Of a stretch of 64,000 bases of DNA, positions 22,653-32,109 are shown in pieces. Position numbers and translations under genes: made by a program. The stretch is from Zymoseptoria tritici IPO323 (Eukaryota > Ascomycota > Dothideomycetes > Mycosphaerellales > Mycosphaerellaceae): contig NC_018198.1 in NCBI RefSeq assembly GCF_000219625.1, forward strand, positions 248,001-312,000, given 5' to 3'. The stretch's first letter is position 1. Each line of letters begins with the position of its first letter. The notes beneath the pieces are model-generated. The model did not search any database. It saw only the letters and a program-made list of their open reading frames with translations, and was not told where the DNA came from.

Positions 22653-22957
22653 CATGGCACAGGGCGTGGTTACGCTAAGGCTTGTCTCGACAGTTTGCAG
22701 CCGGTCGTCCGTTGATGATCCGTTGAGCGCGGGGGCATGCGTATGTTCGGCAACATGTCTTCAACTCTTTGTCTCTCTTCGTCAGCATGTCAATCTTCGA
22801 GACGATCAGTCGATCACCTGCAGCACGATGAGCACCGTGCTGCCCGAGGCCACCATCTAAGCACATTCAGGCACAGGCACGACAATGACTTTTGCCAGCT
22901 CGCTCGAATATGTACCTAGGGACAGCCGGAATGTTGCAGGGACAAGTCGGATGTGGA

Positions 22958-23209
22958 GGTGGAGGAAGTGAGGTGGAGGAAGTGAGGTGGAGGAAGTGAG
23001 GTGGAGGAAGTGAGGTGGAGGAAGTGAGGTGGAGGAAGTGAGGTGGAGAGAGTGAGGTGGAGAGAGTGAGGTGAAGACAGTGAGGTGGAGAGAGTGAGGT
23101 GGAGAGAGTGAGGTGGAGAGAGTGAGGTGGAGAGAGTGAGGTGGAGAGAGTGAGGTGGAGAGAGTGAGGTGAAGACAGTAAGGTGAAGACAGTGAGGTAA
23201 AGACAGTGA
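22958..23209. repeat. 14-bp minisatellite, 18 units, two variants
   Basis: Exactly 18 units of 14 bp. GGTGGAGGAAGTGA fills the left block and GGTGGAGAGAGTGA the right block, with GGTGAAGACAGTGA variants interspersed. ORFs crossing it are repeat artefacts. Confidence 0.95.
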
Positions 23210-23482
23210 GATGTGTCACGCAAGAGTGTGTGTCGAGTGTGTGTCAATGGGTGTGTGTCGATGGTGTGTCGATGGCAGGTCGCAGGGGTCGCAGGTGCAG
23301 GTTGGTACCTTGGCGAGTTGGACAGCCGAGGCTCAGGCCAGTTCACCGGATCGGATCGGATCATCTCTTCCGCCGATTCCCGGGAGAAAACCTCCCTGCT
23401 TCCGTCACAGTGAGCCTCAGGCCAAATTGCCGAGTCATCCAATCGGCTTCATCTCATCCTACAAAGTCGCCGCCATCTCCCC

Positions 23483-23660
23483 ACGATCAAAAGCGACATC
23501 TCCCCTCTCCCGTCTCGCACGATGAAGAACGACACCCACACCAGCACCGAATACTCCTCCTCGTACGATGAAGAACGACACCCATACCGGCACCGAATAC
23601 TCCTCCGACCAGCCTAGCTCGCACGATCAAAAGCGACACCTCACCTCCCCTGTCTCGCAC
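23483..23660. repeat. Interleaved direct repeats of about 46 bp
   Basis: ACGATGAAGAACGACACCCA occurs at about 23519 and 23565, and CACGATCAAAAGCGACA at about 23483 and 23622, in an alternating pattern. It could encode a low-complexity repeat protein but no start is decisive. Confidence 0.65.
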
Positions 23661-23756
23661 GACAACCACGCCGGCGCCGTTCATCACTGCAAGCCTCCAT
23701 CGCACTATGCTCACCGCCCTCACGCCCTTACATCCTCAAGAACGATACACGCCCTC

Positions 23757-24561
23757 ATGGAATATCCACGCCGCGATCTGGACTACCTCCACCCTGAGAT
23801 CGAGACGCTTTGGCAGGTCTTCGGGACATACACACACACAACGCCATCCGAACACGGCTGAAGGATGAGAAGGGTGTCGACATCTCGCGTGCTACATTCG
23901 AGCGTGTGATGGCTGAATGAGGGCATCACAACACTCGGTGATTATGATGAGGAGCGCCTGCGTGCAAGGATTGATGAGCTGTTTTGGCAGACGGATGAGA
24001 ATGATGAGATGTACCATCAGATCCTGCAAGATTGATGGCTTCAAGCTCTCCAAGTGGCGGCCACACGAGTGCTAGAAAAGAGCCCGGCGTCTGCCCCAGA
24101 GTACTCTTTGCAAGCTGTCCAAGCTGTTAAGACACAGTCTGCAGGCCAGCAAACATCTTCGCTCAAGGACCGTTCTCAGTCACAGCTCGGCCAACAGCAG
24201 TCGTCCTCGCAGTAACAAGAATCTGGTACCCGTACCCAGTACTCTACGACCGAACGACCCGAGTTCACAAGCGAGATCGAGAGAATCACCGTTTACAGCT
24301 CAACGGAGGATCTCAGCTCGCAGTTCACCTTTTCGACTCAGCCAAACTACGACCCGCCACCTGCAGGTCAGCAGCCGCTGCCTGAGTATTTGTCTCGGCC
24401 TTCGTTGAATTGAGCAGGTCCACCTGGGGGATGATCAGCCGTCATACGACGAGATCATTGAGCGCATACTGGTCGGCGTGATCGAGGGCGGAGCACTGGA
24501 GGACTACAGATATCGCAAGCTCGCAAGGGAGATGCAAAAGGAGTCCAGGCTCCTCCATTAG
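23757..24561 (+). pseudogene. Broken gene with helical DNA-binding-like N-terminus
   Basis: Plus-strand coding pieces in order but in shifting frames: MEYPRRDLDYLHPEIETLW, then IRTRLKDEKGVDISRATFER, a stop at the VMAE junction, then GDYDEERLRARIDELFWQTD and ENDEMYHQILQD, another frame break, GFKLSKWR, a Gln/Ser-rich middle (about 24100-24220), and a C-terminal piece YDEIIERILVGVIEGGALED ending KESRLLH-stop at 24561. Two breaks are explained by single-base insertions (within TGAGGGC near 23918 and GATTGATGG near 24032). The first part has the look of a helix-turn-helix module like those of fungal Clr5-type or transposase-like proteins, which is only a resemblance. Clearly non-functional as it stands. 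Confidence 0.5.
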
Positions 24562-24818
24562 AAGGTATGGAATCGGTCTCGGCGATCTCACTGTCAGTCG
24601 CAGTGCTGATTCTCAGTGTGGTACACAGCAAGGGAGGCAGATACGTAAAAGAACTTGGATATTCATATTTGGCACGCTCAAGAGCTAATCTCACCGTTTT
24701 CCTGGCGTCATATCAGTCAGCTCTTTTGCGCTTCAACTTCGTCCAAGTGTTGATTGAATGCTCATTCCGTTCGCTGCATCTAGACCTCGCCACTCGCTTA
24801 TTGCTACTATCCCCCATA

Positions 24819-24849
<31 letters not shown>

Positions 24850-25448
24850 AAGGAACAAAAGAATGGGGATGAGACCTGGCGGCATGCATATATATGAGGG
24901 CAGCAGCGGCAGCGGTATGGAATGACAAAGGGGACAAACAAGCGGCGAAGAATGACCTGTAAGATGACTACAATGTGTATAATGACCAAAAGGGCGAATT
25001 CCCGGTGCAGGGCAGAATGACCTACTTACTCGTAATGCAAGCGATTCACCGCCAAGGCGCATAAAGGCAAGCGGTATTGCAAGAAAGGCAAGAGATGGAC
25101 AGAGAGTCGACTCAAGTCGTCGAGCCACGACGCCATCTGCCCGTCCTTCCATCACCCTCTCTCTCTCCCCCTCTCGCCCTTTTGCGACGTGACACGATAG
25201 GCTGGGGCCAATTCATCTCTGCACTGCTCGATCGAGCCTCTGCCTGCAGTTTCATTCCCTCGGACGCCTACACTCCACCCTGCTGCCGTCGTGTCCAACC
25301 CGTGAGAGCGGAAGATCCGAGGCCTCGGGATGAAAGCGGACATCGAATGCCTCCTCCTCGCAGTTGATATCAAAGGTCGGCGTGAGCGGTGCTGACCTCC
25401 TCCTGGTCTGAAGAGAATGGAACGCCTTGCCAAGTTTCCTCCCCTTCA
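24562..25448. other. Intergenic with GAA microsatellite
   Basis: (GAA)n run at about 24822-24852; ORFs across it encode homopolymers. Otherwise only short ORFs. Confidence 0.5.
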
Positions 25449-27636
25449 TCAGATTGGTAGAACGCCACGGTCCTCGCTAGCAACGTCCGACGATCCCGCC
25501 TTCGGCGACAAGAGCTTCACCGTCCCCGCTTGCATAGCCGCCAACTCCATCCGCTGACAAGTTTCTAGCAACTTTTCCTGCGTGCCCGCTCCCTCGCCCA
25601 CCGGCGCTTTCGTCCTCGAGCCGAGGATCCAGCATCGAAGACGGGAGTGGGTCCAGGAAGCGATCGTTCCATTTCGCTGGCCGGTCATCCAATCCCACCA
25701 ACCGATGGCAGGAGGTTGAGAGATCCACTGGACGACGCGGTTGTTCCATGGACGGTCGGCTGAAGGGATCCCGCGCAGCACCCCTCGGGCCTCCTCGAAC
25801 CGATTCCTCGCCACCAGAAAAGGTGGGAGGTTCACCTCCTTTTCGGACCAAAGCGTAACCATCTTCTCTTGCGGAGCACTCTTCTGCCCGTCGTCCCGCC
25901 CACGGCGGAATTCCTGGCACAGCGCTCGAATGTTGCCGAAAAGATGCGGGCCTCGGTCTGGGGTTGGCCATATTCCCCCTTCTAGAGCGGCTGCTCTCCA
26001 AGCGCGGAGGCGGTCCAGACAGATCGTGGCGCTGACTTCGAGGTCGGTGATCAGAGACGAGTGGGACGCCGTAAAGGTCGAGATGGTGGAGTTGAGTTGG
26101 GCGATTTTGGCGTTGAGGAGGGGCGCTTCCGAGCGGTCGGTGGAGAAGACGGCGCGAAGATGAAGGAGAGACGTCCAGGGAGTGAGGCGGGGTGAAGACT
26201 GCCGGCAGAGGTCGGAGAGGCGAACTTCGTCTTCGATCTGGGTGGCGAGATGGGCGGCTCCTTGCGCCATGGCGTAGGATTCCGCGCACGAGCGGCGGAG
26301 GAGGAGTGTCATGTTCCTGGTGCAGCAGGGTGTCAGCATTTGCCGGTCAGATGGAAGGAGAGGGTGGGTCAATAACATACCACAATTCACCGGCGAGAAG
26401 CACTCCCAGACGCCCAAAATGCTCGTTCGGCGTCGGCGGAGGGAAGTCAACGAAGTCAACCTCTGGCTTGGGACATCCCCACCCTAGATTTCCTTTCTCC
26501 GGCGCCCAAGCCTTGCCAAACTCGGGATGCACGTCTGGGTCGACGAAGACCTCCTCCGACGCCTCCATGATCCGGCAAACGTACCAGTGGGAGTTGAACA
26601 TTGGGGTCGCTGTCGTGACGAGGAGGTCCAGCGCGGCGGAAGTAAGATGTGTGGCGTGGATGAGGTCATCGACGGGCTGAGAGGTGGATCGAAAGGTGCG
26701 CGGCGGCCAGTACCACGCCAGGAGAACCAAGGCAGTAAGAAGCAGAACCGCCAGTACCTTTCCGGCATGTCGCGCGAGACGGCGACGTATGCCTGGCGCA
26801 GGAGGTGGCGGTGGCGGAACTTTTGGGCGCTCTGCCGGCGGGTCCTGGGCAAGCTCTTGGTGTTGCAGCGCGTGCGAGGAGTGGGGTTTCCGGCGATGAG
26901 GTTTCCGAGAAGGGAGTCGAGATGCCTTCGATGGTGACGATTCCGCCGCCTTCTCGTCGTCCTCCATGATATTACCATCCATCACGGCGCGAGGCGTGAC
27001 CTCGGTGCGAGCGTTCTTCGACCTCCGCCGCCGATTCCAATTCTTCCAATTCTTCCACGCCGTGCTGGCCACCACTATCGCTCCATATGCCACCACTTTC
27101 GCTCCATATGCCAAACACGACACCAACGGCGATAGAGCCCAGATCACCCAATCCTTGAGGGAGTTAAGGGAGCCCATGCAGATGGTCCATGTCGTCTCCT
27201 CGTCGTCTTGAGTAGGTCCATGTCCCGATGGCTGCCGCTCTGTGGACCGTTGCGGCGGACGATACGCCGGCGGCGGCTGTCGAGCTGGACATGGAGATGC
27301 CCCGGTCAAGTCGGGTTGTATTGGTAGCGATGCCTTGGAGCCTTGAGGTTCGAGGTTTTGCCGCTGCCTTTGATCCCCAGCGGTGACCGTCTCCTTCAGG
27401 CCGTCTCTCTCTCTCTTCTTCTTCCTCGTCGACCCTGATCTTCCCGGACCACCCTCCGCACTTGTTTCCCTCGGCGATGCGCCCGTCGGCGTGGATGCCG
27501 CAGAAGTCGCGCGTGTCTTTTCATACTTGTGTCGAAGCTGCTCCAACACGTCCCCCATTTCCTTATTGCTCCTAGGGCTGGATAATGCGGCGGGAGTGGA
27601 AGGCGCCGGGGTGGAGGGGTGTTGTCGAGGGCCCAT
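25449..27636 (-). CDS. Membrane-anchored hypothetical protein, two exons, 707 aa
   Basis: Exon 1 27636-26381 starts MGPRQHPSTPAPSTPAALSS. The 64-bp intron (26380-26317) begins GTATGT and ends CACCAG. Exon 2 26316-25449 continues NMTLLLRRSCAESY in frame. Residues 1-150 are disordered and basic. Residues about 163-192 are moderately hydrophobic (KDWVIWALSPLVSCLAYGAK) and could be a second membrane or amphipathic segment. Residues 293-311 are a clear transmembrane helix (KVLAVLLLTALVLLAWYW) preceded by a polyproline and Arg-rich stretch, suggesting the N-terminus faces the cytosol. The C-terminal ~390 residues are helical (LNAKIAQLNSTISTFTASHS) with many Trp. The frame is open upstream to 27915, but the ATG at 27636 gives the best start. 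Architecture is like the 58203-59906 gene. Function unknown. Confidence 0.65.
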
Positions 27637-27832
27637 CGATAGTGGTGGTGATGGTGGTGGAGATGCGAGGTAGAGGGAGAGAAGACATGAGTGTTGCTGA
27701 GATTGCCGTACCGATCGGAAACTTTGAAGATGTGGAGGTGAATGCAGAGATGTCTTGTTGTATGGGAGGGTTTGAGAGAAGTTCCGCTTAATAGTTTTAC
27801 CTTGAGCATGGAAGCACCGCGGTCGCCCAAAG

Positions 27833-28108
27833 TCAAGATCTGGCCAAAATGCGGAAATAATTTGCCTTTTTGCCTTTTTGCATCGGTCTGGTGAGACACT
27901 CGTCATGATACACACGGATTTGCAACGCTGACCACTGCAGGGGCATCAGCGTAATGCCGAAGACCTCGTATCGGACGTACAACGCCGTCAGCCCTCGCCC
28001 GAGCATCAACTTCCAGGCCATCAACCATGGGTCGCTGTTGGTCATTGCCTTGACCGCAACGACCTTTCTCAACCACGCCAGGATGTCAGTTGCGGTGTGC
28101 CGAGCCAT
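27833..28108 (-). CDS. Possible small hydrophobic protein, 91 aa
   Basis: ATG at 28108 (MARHTATDILAWLRKVVAVK), with LMAWKLMLGRGLTALYVRYE and VFGITLMPLQWSALQIRVYH, and a basic C-terminus. Protein-like and rich in hydrophobic residues, possibly membrane-associated. It lies 200 bp upstream of the 707-aa gene on the same strand. The frame extends upstream to 28237 with poorer composition. It overlaps the start of a plus-strand ORF, so at most one of the two is right in this region. Confidence 0.3.
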   Translation of the reverse strand: MARHTATDILAWLRKVVAVKAMTNSDPWLMAWKLMLGRGLTALYVRYEVFGITLMPLQWSALQIRVYHDECLTRPMQKGKKANYFRILARS

Positions 28109-28129
28109 CCCTACACTTATCCAGCGCCT

Positions 28130-28432
28130 ATGGTGAGACGGCACCTTCTTCCCGTCCGGCAGTCTTCTCCTCTCCCCGCAATCTACCGGACAGTCCTTGG
28201 CTCCCAGCCGACCGGCCCTACACCGAGTCCGACGCATCTCGATTGGCGTCTGCAGGGCTGGCTGCGTTTGCCGTCAATCTATGAGCTCTTTCCGGCAGAC
28301 GAGGTCGACGGACAACTCTGGACAGGCAGTTGGTCCGGTTCCGCCCTCTTCGCCCCACCGCCACCCTCCCCGCCTGCCAGCGTCGCTAGTCCTGCCCGAC
28401 GATCTGGCCAGTCGCCGCCATACTCTGGCTGA
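28130..28432 (+). CDS. Possible hypothetical exon, about 100 aa
   Basis: From ATG at 28130 (MVRRHLLPVRQSSPLPAIYR), then LPSIYELFPADEVDGQLWTG and a Pro/Ser-rich tail ending at a TGA. A separate frame continues protein-like to 28658 (RINDKIGGDREAKDKLKKVD), preceded by a CCTAG acceptor-like site near 28480, so the two could be exons of one gene. Donor not resolved. Confidence 0.3.
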   Translation: MVRRHLLPVRQSSPLPAIYRTVLGSQPTGPTPSPTHLDWRLQGWLRLPSIYELFPADEVDGQLWTGSWSGSALFAPPPPSPPASVASPARRSGQSPPYSG

Positions 28433-28774
28433 GTGTACGGCTCACACCTTGCTACCCTCGGTCGGGACCTCGAAGCCTAGCAGCTGGCCAACCTTCCGGC
28501 GGATCAACGACAAGATTGGAGGAGATAGGGAAGCAAAAGACAAATTGAAAAAAGTGGATCAGCTTCGAACGGGAGAGGAAGGGCTGTCAAGGTCGGACGC
28601 ACATCGGGACGTTCTGTCTGCGTTGATCGGGCATACTCTTGTTGTGCTCTCGCAATAATCTTTCGGTAAACTTACAAACGTGCCAGTGCTCTCGTATTCT
28701 ACTTCGCCGGTCTTTTCGACGGAGCGCGAAAGCGGTCAACCGTTGAATCATTCTTTTGCTTGTCAAGAATCGGG

Positions 28775-30751
28775 CTACAATCGCTGGAGCTTCTTCCCAG
28801 CATCTGACAAAACCTGCTCCACCCTCTTCTTCAATTGCTCTCGGCGTCCCGAAGCGTACATCTGCGAAGTTTGCCTCTCGTTTTCGATTGCCTGTTGTAT
28901 ATCCACAAGAATGGCATGTCGCGGGTCATTGTCAACCGAAGGCGGAATCGAAATGGTCAGAGAACCGCTTTTCCGGCGGAATCGCTCGACAGCCTCACGA
29001 ACAATTTTCTGACAGTCTTCAGCAAACTCATTGGTTTTCTTCGCCATCTCACTGACGACTTCAAGCGTCGACTTCAGGTACCCAGAATATGCAATAAAGT
29101 GATCGCAGCATTTGAGGAGTTGATCAAACGCCCCGAATGCCTCCAAAGAATCGTTGGGTATCGTAAAGGAGGACGTGTCGCGGATAGTAGGTGGATGAGA
29201 GCCAGTGTAAGGATGCCCGCAACTTGCTGGCCATTTGACCAGCATAGTCGCGCAAGTCCACCGCAGGGCGTCCATCCCGTCGCGTTCGAGAGGAAATCCG
29301 TACATCCAGTGAAGCGCATGAGCAATAGTGAAAACTCCGCAATCGACGCAATTCCTCTGAAGCTGAGCAGAATCGTTCACGTACCGCCACCTGATCCCTG
29401 GAAACTCAGGACGGGTTTTGAGAAAGGCCAATATTTCCTCTTTGAGATCGTTCAGAGTCTGGTCGTCACCGTAGGGGTCGTAGAGATGAATAGTATGGGT
29501 TGAGAGGTCGAACCGCACTATTGTCCAGTGATTCTCTGTGAGGTTGGCAGGAGCTATAATGTTGTTGTGGCTCTCCTTCAGACGGCCCAGCACGGAAGAA
29601 GGAGTCCCGTCTGCATAACGGAAACGCAAACCGTTAGGTTGTAGGACAAGCCATTCCTCATGGTTTGGGACAAATTTGTTCAGCATTTGATCAATTGCCT
29701 CGCTTCCCAACCAGGCTGTAGGAAGAAGTTGTTCGATCGCGGTACATCGGGCCCTGCACGCAACGCAGTCTTCCTCGGTCGGAGCTTCGGATGATGGCAG
29801 CCCCTGCGTCTGCGAATCAGGTCCGCGTGCTGGTGTACTGCCGTTGGGTGGCTGAGGCGGAAGCTTGTTGGGTTCGACTGGTTTGGATGCACTTGAGGCG
29901 TCGGCAAAGGTCTCGGTGCCAAGGTCATCTCCGTCCATCGCATATTGCGTCGGCAGATTGAGAATCTCTGATTGCGGCAGCGTCTGAACTTCGGATTCGC
30001 GCTTCCGCTTTCGACCAGTCTTCGCTACTACCACCTCTTTGTCGCGCGAGGCTGGCCGGAGCGGCGTTGGTGAGACAACAGGCGAAGAAAATCCAGGCGA
30101 GTGGTCAGGGAGAGGGGTGGCCTGTGCCCTCCCAACCTCGGGAGTCCGTCCGGGCGACAACTTTGTTAATGGTTGCCTGTTTTGGCCTCCTCCTCGAAGT
30201 AGAGCTGCACCTTGTTGGTTGAAAGATTTCAACGCTTGGGTATTCGGTTTGTCTATTCCATCAGCGTTGCTCTCGTGGATGATCTCGGACCCAGACTCGG
30301 TTGACACCCGCTGTACCGCTGCTTTTACATCATCCGGCTTCCACTGAACAAAGCGACGGTCGAGCCGATATTGCCTGTGCTTCCGTGCGGTCTGAGCTTC
30401 GCGAATACCCCCGATGATCTCGTTCCGCCTGTTCGGCAAGAGCGTGCTAGCTTTTGCCATTTCGTCAAGGAATGTTGTCAGAAAAAGGCATCCGGGAAAT
30501 ATGCCGTGCAAGTCGAGTATATGCATACTCCATCGCTTGAGGAGAGCCTTCACAGGCGTTTTCTGATGCGACGTAAGTTCGAATGAGTTGTACAATGTGT
30601 TCGTTTGATCGTCTGATATGCGTTCTGCGATCATACCCACAAAACTAGCAGGATCGTCTCCGGTCCATTCCTTGTACAACACAGCTGCATCTTTTATAGC
30701 GGTCTCCTGAGGATTTTCCAAGCGGGTCAGAAACTTTTGCAGCTCCGCCAC
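28775..30751 (-). CDS. Ulp1-type (C48) ubiquitin-like protease, catalytic residues intact, 658 aa
   Basis: Numbered from codon 30751. The catalytic set of the C48 family is visible in order: His408 in ENHWTIV, Asp425 in YDPYGDD, Gln465 and Cys471 in QRNCVDCGVFTIAHA. These enzymes cleave SUMO or ubiquitin-like modifiers; related domains also occur in many eukaryotic transposons, so the substrate is not known. Residues 1-130 are a helical domain shared in layout with the 781-aa protein at 106-2451. Residues about 150-310 are disordered with basic KRKRES-like signals. The C-terminal ~150 residues are coiled coil. The start is uncertain: codon 30751 is GTG, the first internal ATG is 30634, and the frame is open upstream to ATGs at 30793 and 30799 except for one TAG at 30752-30754. 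That TAG could be a splice acceptor or a nonsense mutation. Confidence 0.8.
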   Translation of the reverse strand: MAELQKFLTRLENPQETAIKDAAVLYKEWTGDDPASFVGMIAERISDDQTNTLYNSFELTSHQKTPVKALLKRWSMHILDLHGIFPGCLFLTTFLDEMAKASTLLPNRRNEIIGGIREAQTARKHRQYRLDRRFVQWKPDDVKAAVQRVSTESGSEIIHESNADGIDKPNTQALKSFNQQGAALLRGGGQNRQPLTKLSPGRTPEVGRAQATPLPDHSPGFSSPVVSPTPLRPASRDKEVVVAKTGRKRKRESEVQTLPQSEILNLPTQYAMDGDDLGTETFADASSASKPVEPNKLPPQPPNGSTPARGPDSQTQGLPSSEAPTEEDCVACRARCTAIEQLLPTAWLGSEAIDQMLNKFVPNHEEWLVLQPNGLRFRYADGTPSSVLGRLKESHNNIIAPANLTENHWTIVRFDLSTHTIHLYDPYGDDQTLNDLKEEILAFLKTRPEFPGIRWRYVNDSAQLQRNCVDCGVFTIAHALHWMYGFPLERDGMDALRWTCATMLVKWPASCGHPYTGSHPPTIRDTSSFTIPNDSLEAFGAFDQLLKCCDHFIAYSGYLKSTLEVVSEMAKKTNEFAEDCQKIVREAVERFRRKSGSLTISIPPSVDNDPRHAILVDIQQAIENERQTSQMYASGRREQLKKRVEQVLSDAGKKLQRL

Positions 30752-30754
30752 CTA

Positions 30755-31562
30755 GGCGGAAGCGACATCGTCGCCGGAACCCGTTCGGTCCATGGACATC
30801 GAGCGGGTAGTGCGCGCGGTCATCGAGCTGTAAGATTTGTCGGCCGTGAAGCGAGTAGTGTGAGTAGTACCAGCACCTTGCGCCACTTCCATCCAGTGCT
30901 GCTGTTTCTTGTGTGGATGTTTTCCCAGGGTAGAGGTGATGACAGTTGTGGTAACGTGAACACCTGTTCCTGTGACGCGGCGTGAGTGCGATGCCGACGT
31001 GGAGGTGGATGCGGAGACGGAAGCCGGGGTACTGACGGAAGCGAGGGTGGTGACGGAGACAGTCTTGCGTCGGGCGCGTGTGATGTATCGTTATGCTGCT
31101 TCACGTTCCTGTTGCCATCAATCAGTCAGCATGCCTCTGGGAAAGCCACCGGTATAGCGCTCACTTTTATCTCGGCCGTTCACTCAGAATGGGTCAATCC
31201 CAGCAACCCGGCATTGCTATCAATATCGAACCAGCCCTCTTCAAACACCTTGCTCTCGAAAACCGTGCTTGTCGTCTGCACCTCAGTCTCTACCGAGTCT
31301 TCGAGCTCTTGCAAGTTTCGCACCGCGCATCTAGTCGATAGCGCGGTCAGTAACGGACTCGGTGGAGTTGGTGGAGTGCGTAGAGGACAGCCAACAAGAG
31401 GTGGTGGTGAGCGAGCGCCCTGAAGATCGGCCGCAGATGAGTTCGTTCAGTGATAAGTTCGTTCGGTCGCAGGTGAGTTCGGTCGGTCGTGTTGTTACAG
31501 GCACCTGAAGTTCAAGGAAGAGATAGAGGCGGCTGGACGAGGTGACGTGCGGTGAAGCTGTT
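30755..31562. other. 5' region of the Ulp1-type gene, no other supported gene
   Basis: A minus-strand ORF at 30820-31104 (Pro/Ser/His-rich) ends at an acceptor-like CTTACAG and may be a 5' exon or leader of the protease gene. Nothing else is supported. Confidence 0.35.
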
Positions 31563-31692
31563 GCGTGTCAAAAGGACGGCGTCACGTGATGTCGAAATCT
31601 GTGCATTTCCCTCCCAGGTTTTGACAAGCGTGTCAAATGGACGGCGTCACGTGATGTCAAAATCCGGGTGTTTCCCTCCCAAGTTTTGACAA
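31563..31692. repeat. 65-bp tandem duplication with E-box palindrome
   Basis: Two copies starting at 31563 and 31628. Each contains GTCACGTGAT (TCACGTGA palindrome, E-box core CACGTG) and the shared GACGGCGTCACGTGATGTC block. Each is bracketed by GTGTCAAA on the left and TTTTGACAAGC on the right, a short inverted pair. The copies differ at several positions. Confidence 0.85.
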
Positions 31693-31944
31693 GCTAGAAT
31701 TCCAACTTCTTGCCAACCACACAGGAGCTTGCCGGATCAATGGTTCCCGCCAGGCGGCGGCAAGATTCCACCTCTTTACGCTCAAAGTGTGCATCATTGA
31801 AGCCTGGCAACCTCCAACGACCTTCGCCAGCATGACTCGGATGGCAGCTACAAATAAAGGCATGTCGACTGTGGTTCGGAGAGAGGTTCTGGACTTTGAG
31901 AGTATGAATGGGGCATGTGATGGCGAAGTTTCGATTCAGCCCAG

Positions 31945-32109
31945 CTACCGACGGCCATGCCTGCTCATCAACTCCTTCATCTGCTCAGCCAGCTTCGCGT
32001 TCTGCGCTTTCCGCTCATCGCCAACTTCTTCAAAGGTGATCAAATTCTGCCACATGGACTCGAATTCACTCTGACCCGCCTTCATCTGATCCTTCATCTC
32101 GGCCAGCAT
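31945..32109 (-). CDS. Short coiled-coil ORF, 54 aa
   Basis: Minus-strand ORF from ATG at 32109 (MLAEMKDQMKAGQSEFESMW), then FEEVGDERKAQNAKLAEQMK and a basic end before the stop. The heptad-like pattern is typical of a real coiled coil. An upstream stop lies about 14 codons before the ATG. It is probably an exon or a fragment of a larger gene, since nothing around it is convincing. Confidence 0.3.
   Translation of the reverse strand: MLAEMKDQMKAGQSEFESMWQNLITFEEVGDERKAQNAKLAEQMKELMSRHGRR

Noticed and set aside
22857..23442. Leu/Ser/Pro repeat ORFs on the minus strand
   Set aside because: Produced by the 14-bp minisatellite.
27061..27120. Tandem repeat GCTCCATATGCCA within the 707-aa gene
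   Set aside because: Only two copies and encoding AYGA repeats in a credible protein; noted but not separately meaningful.
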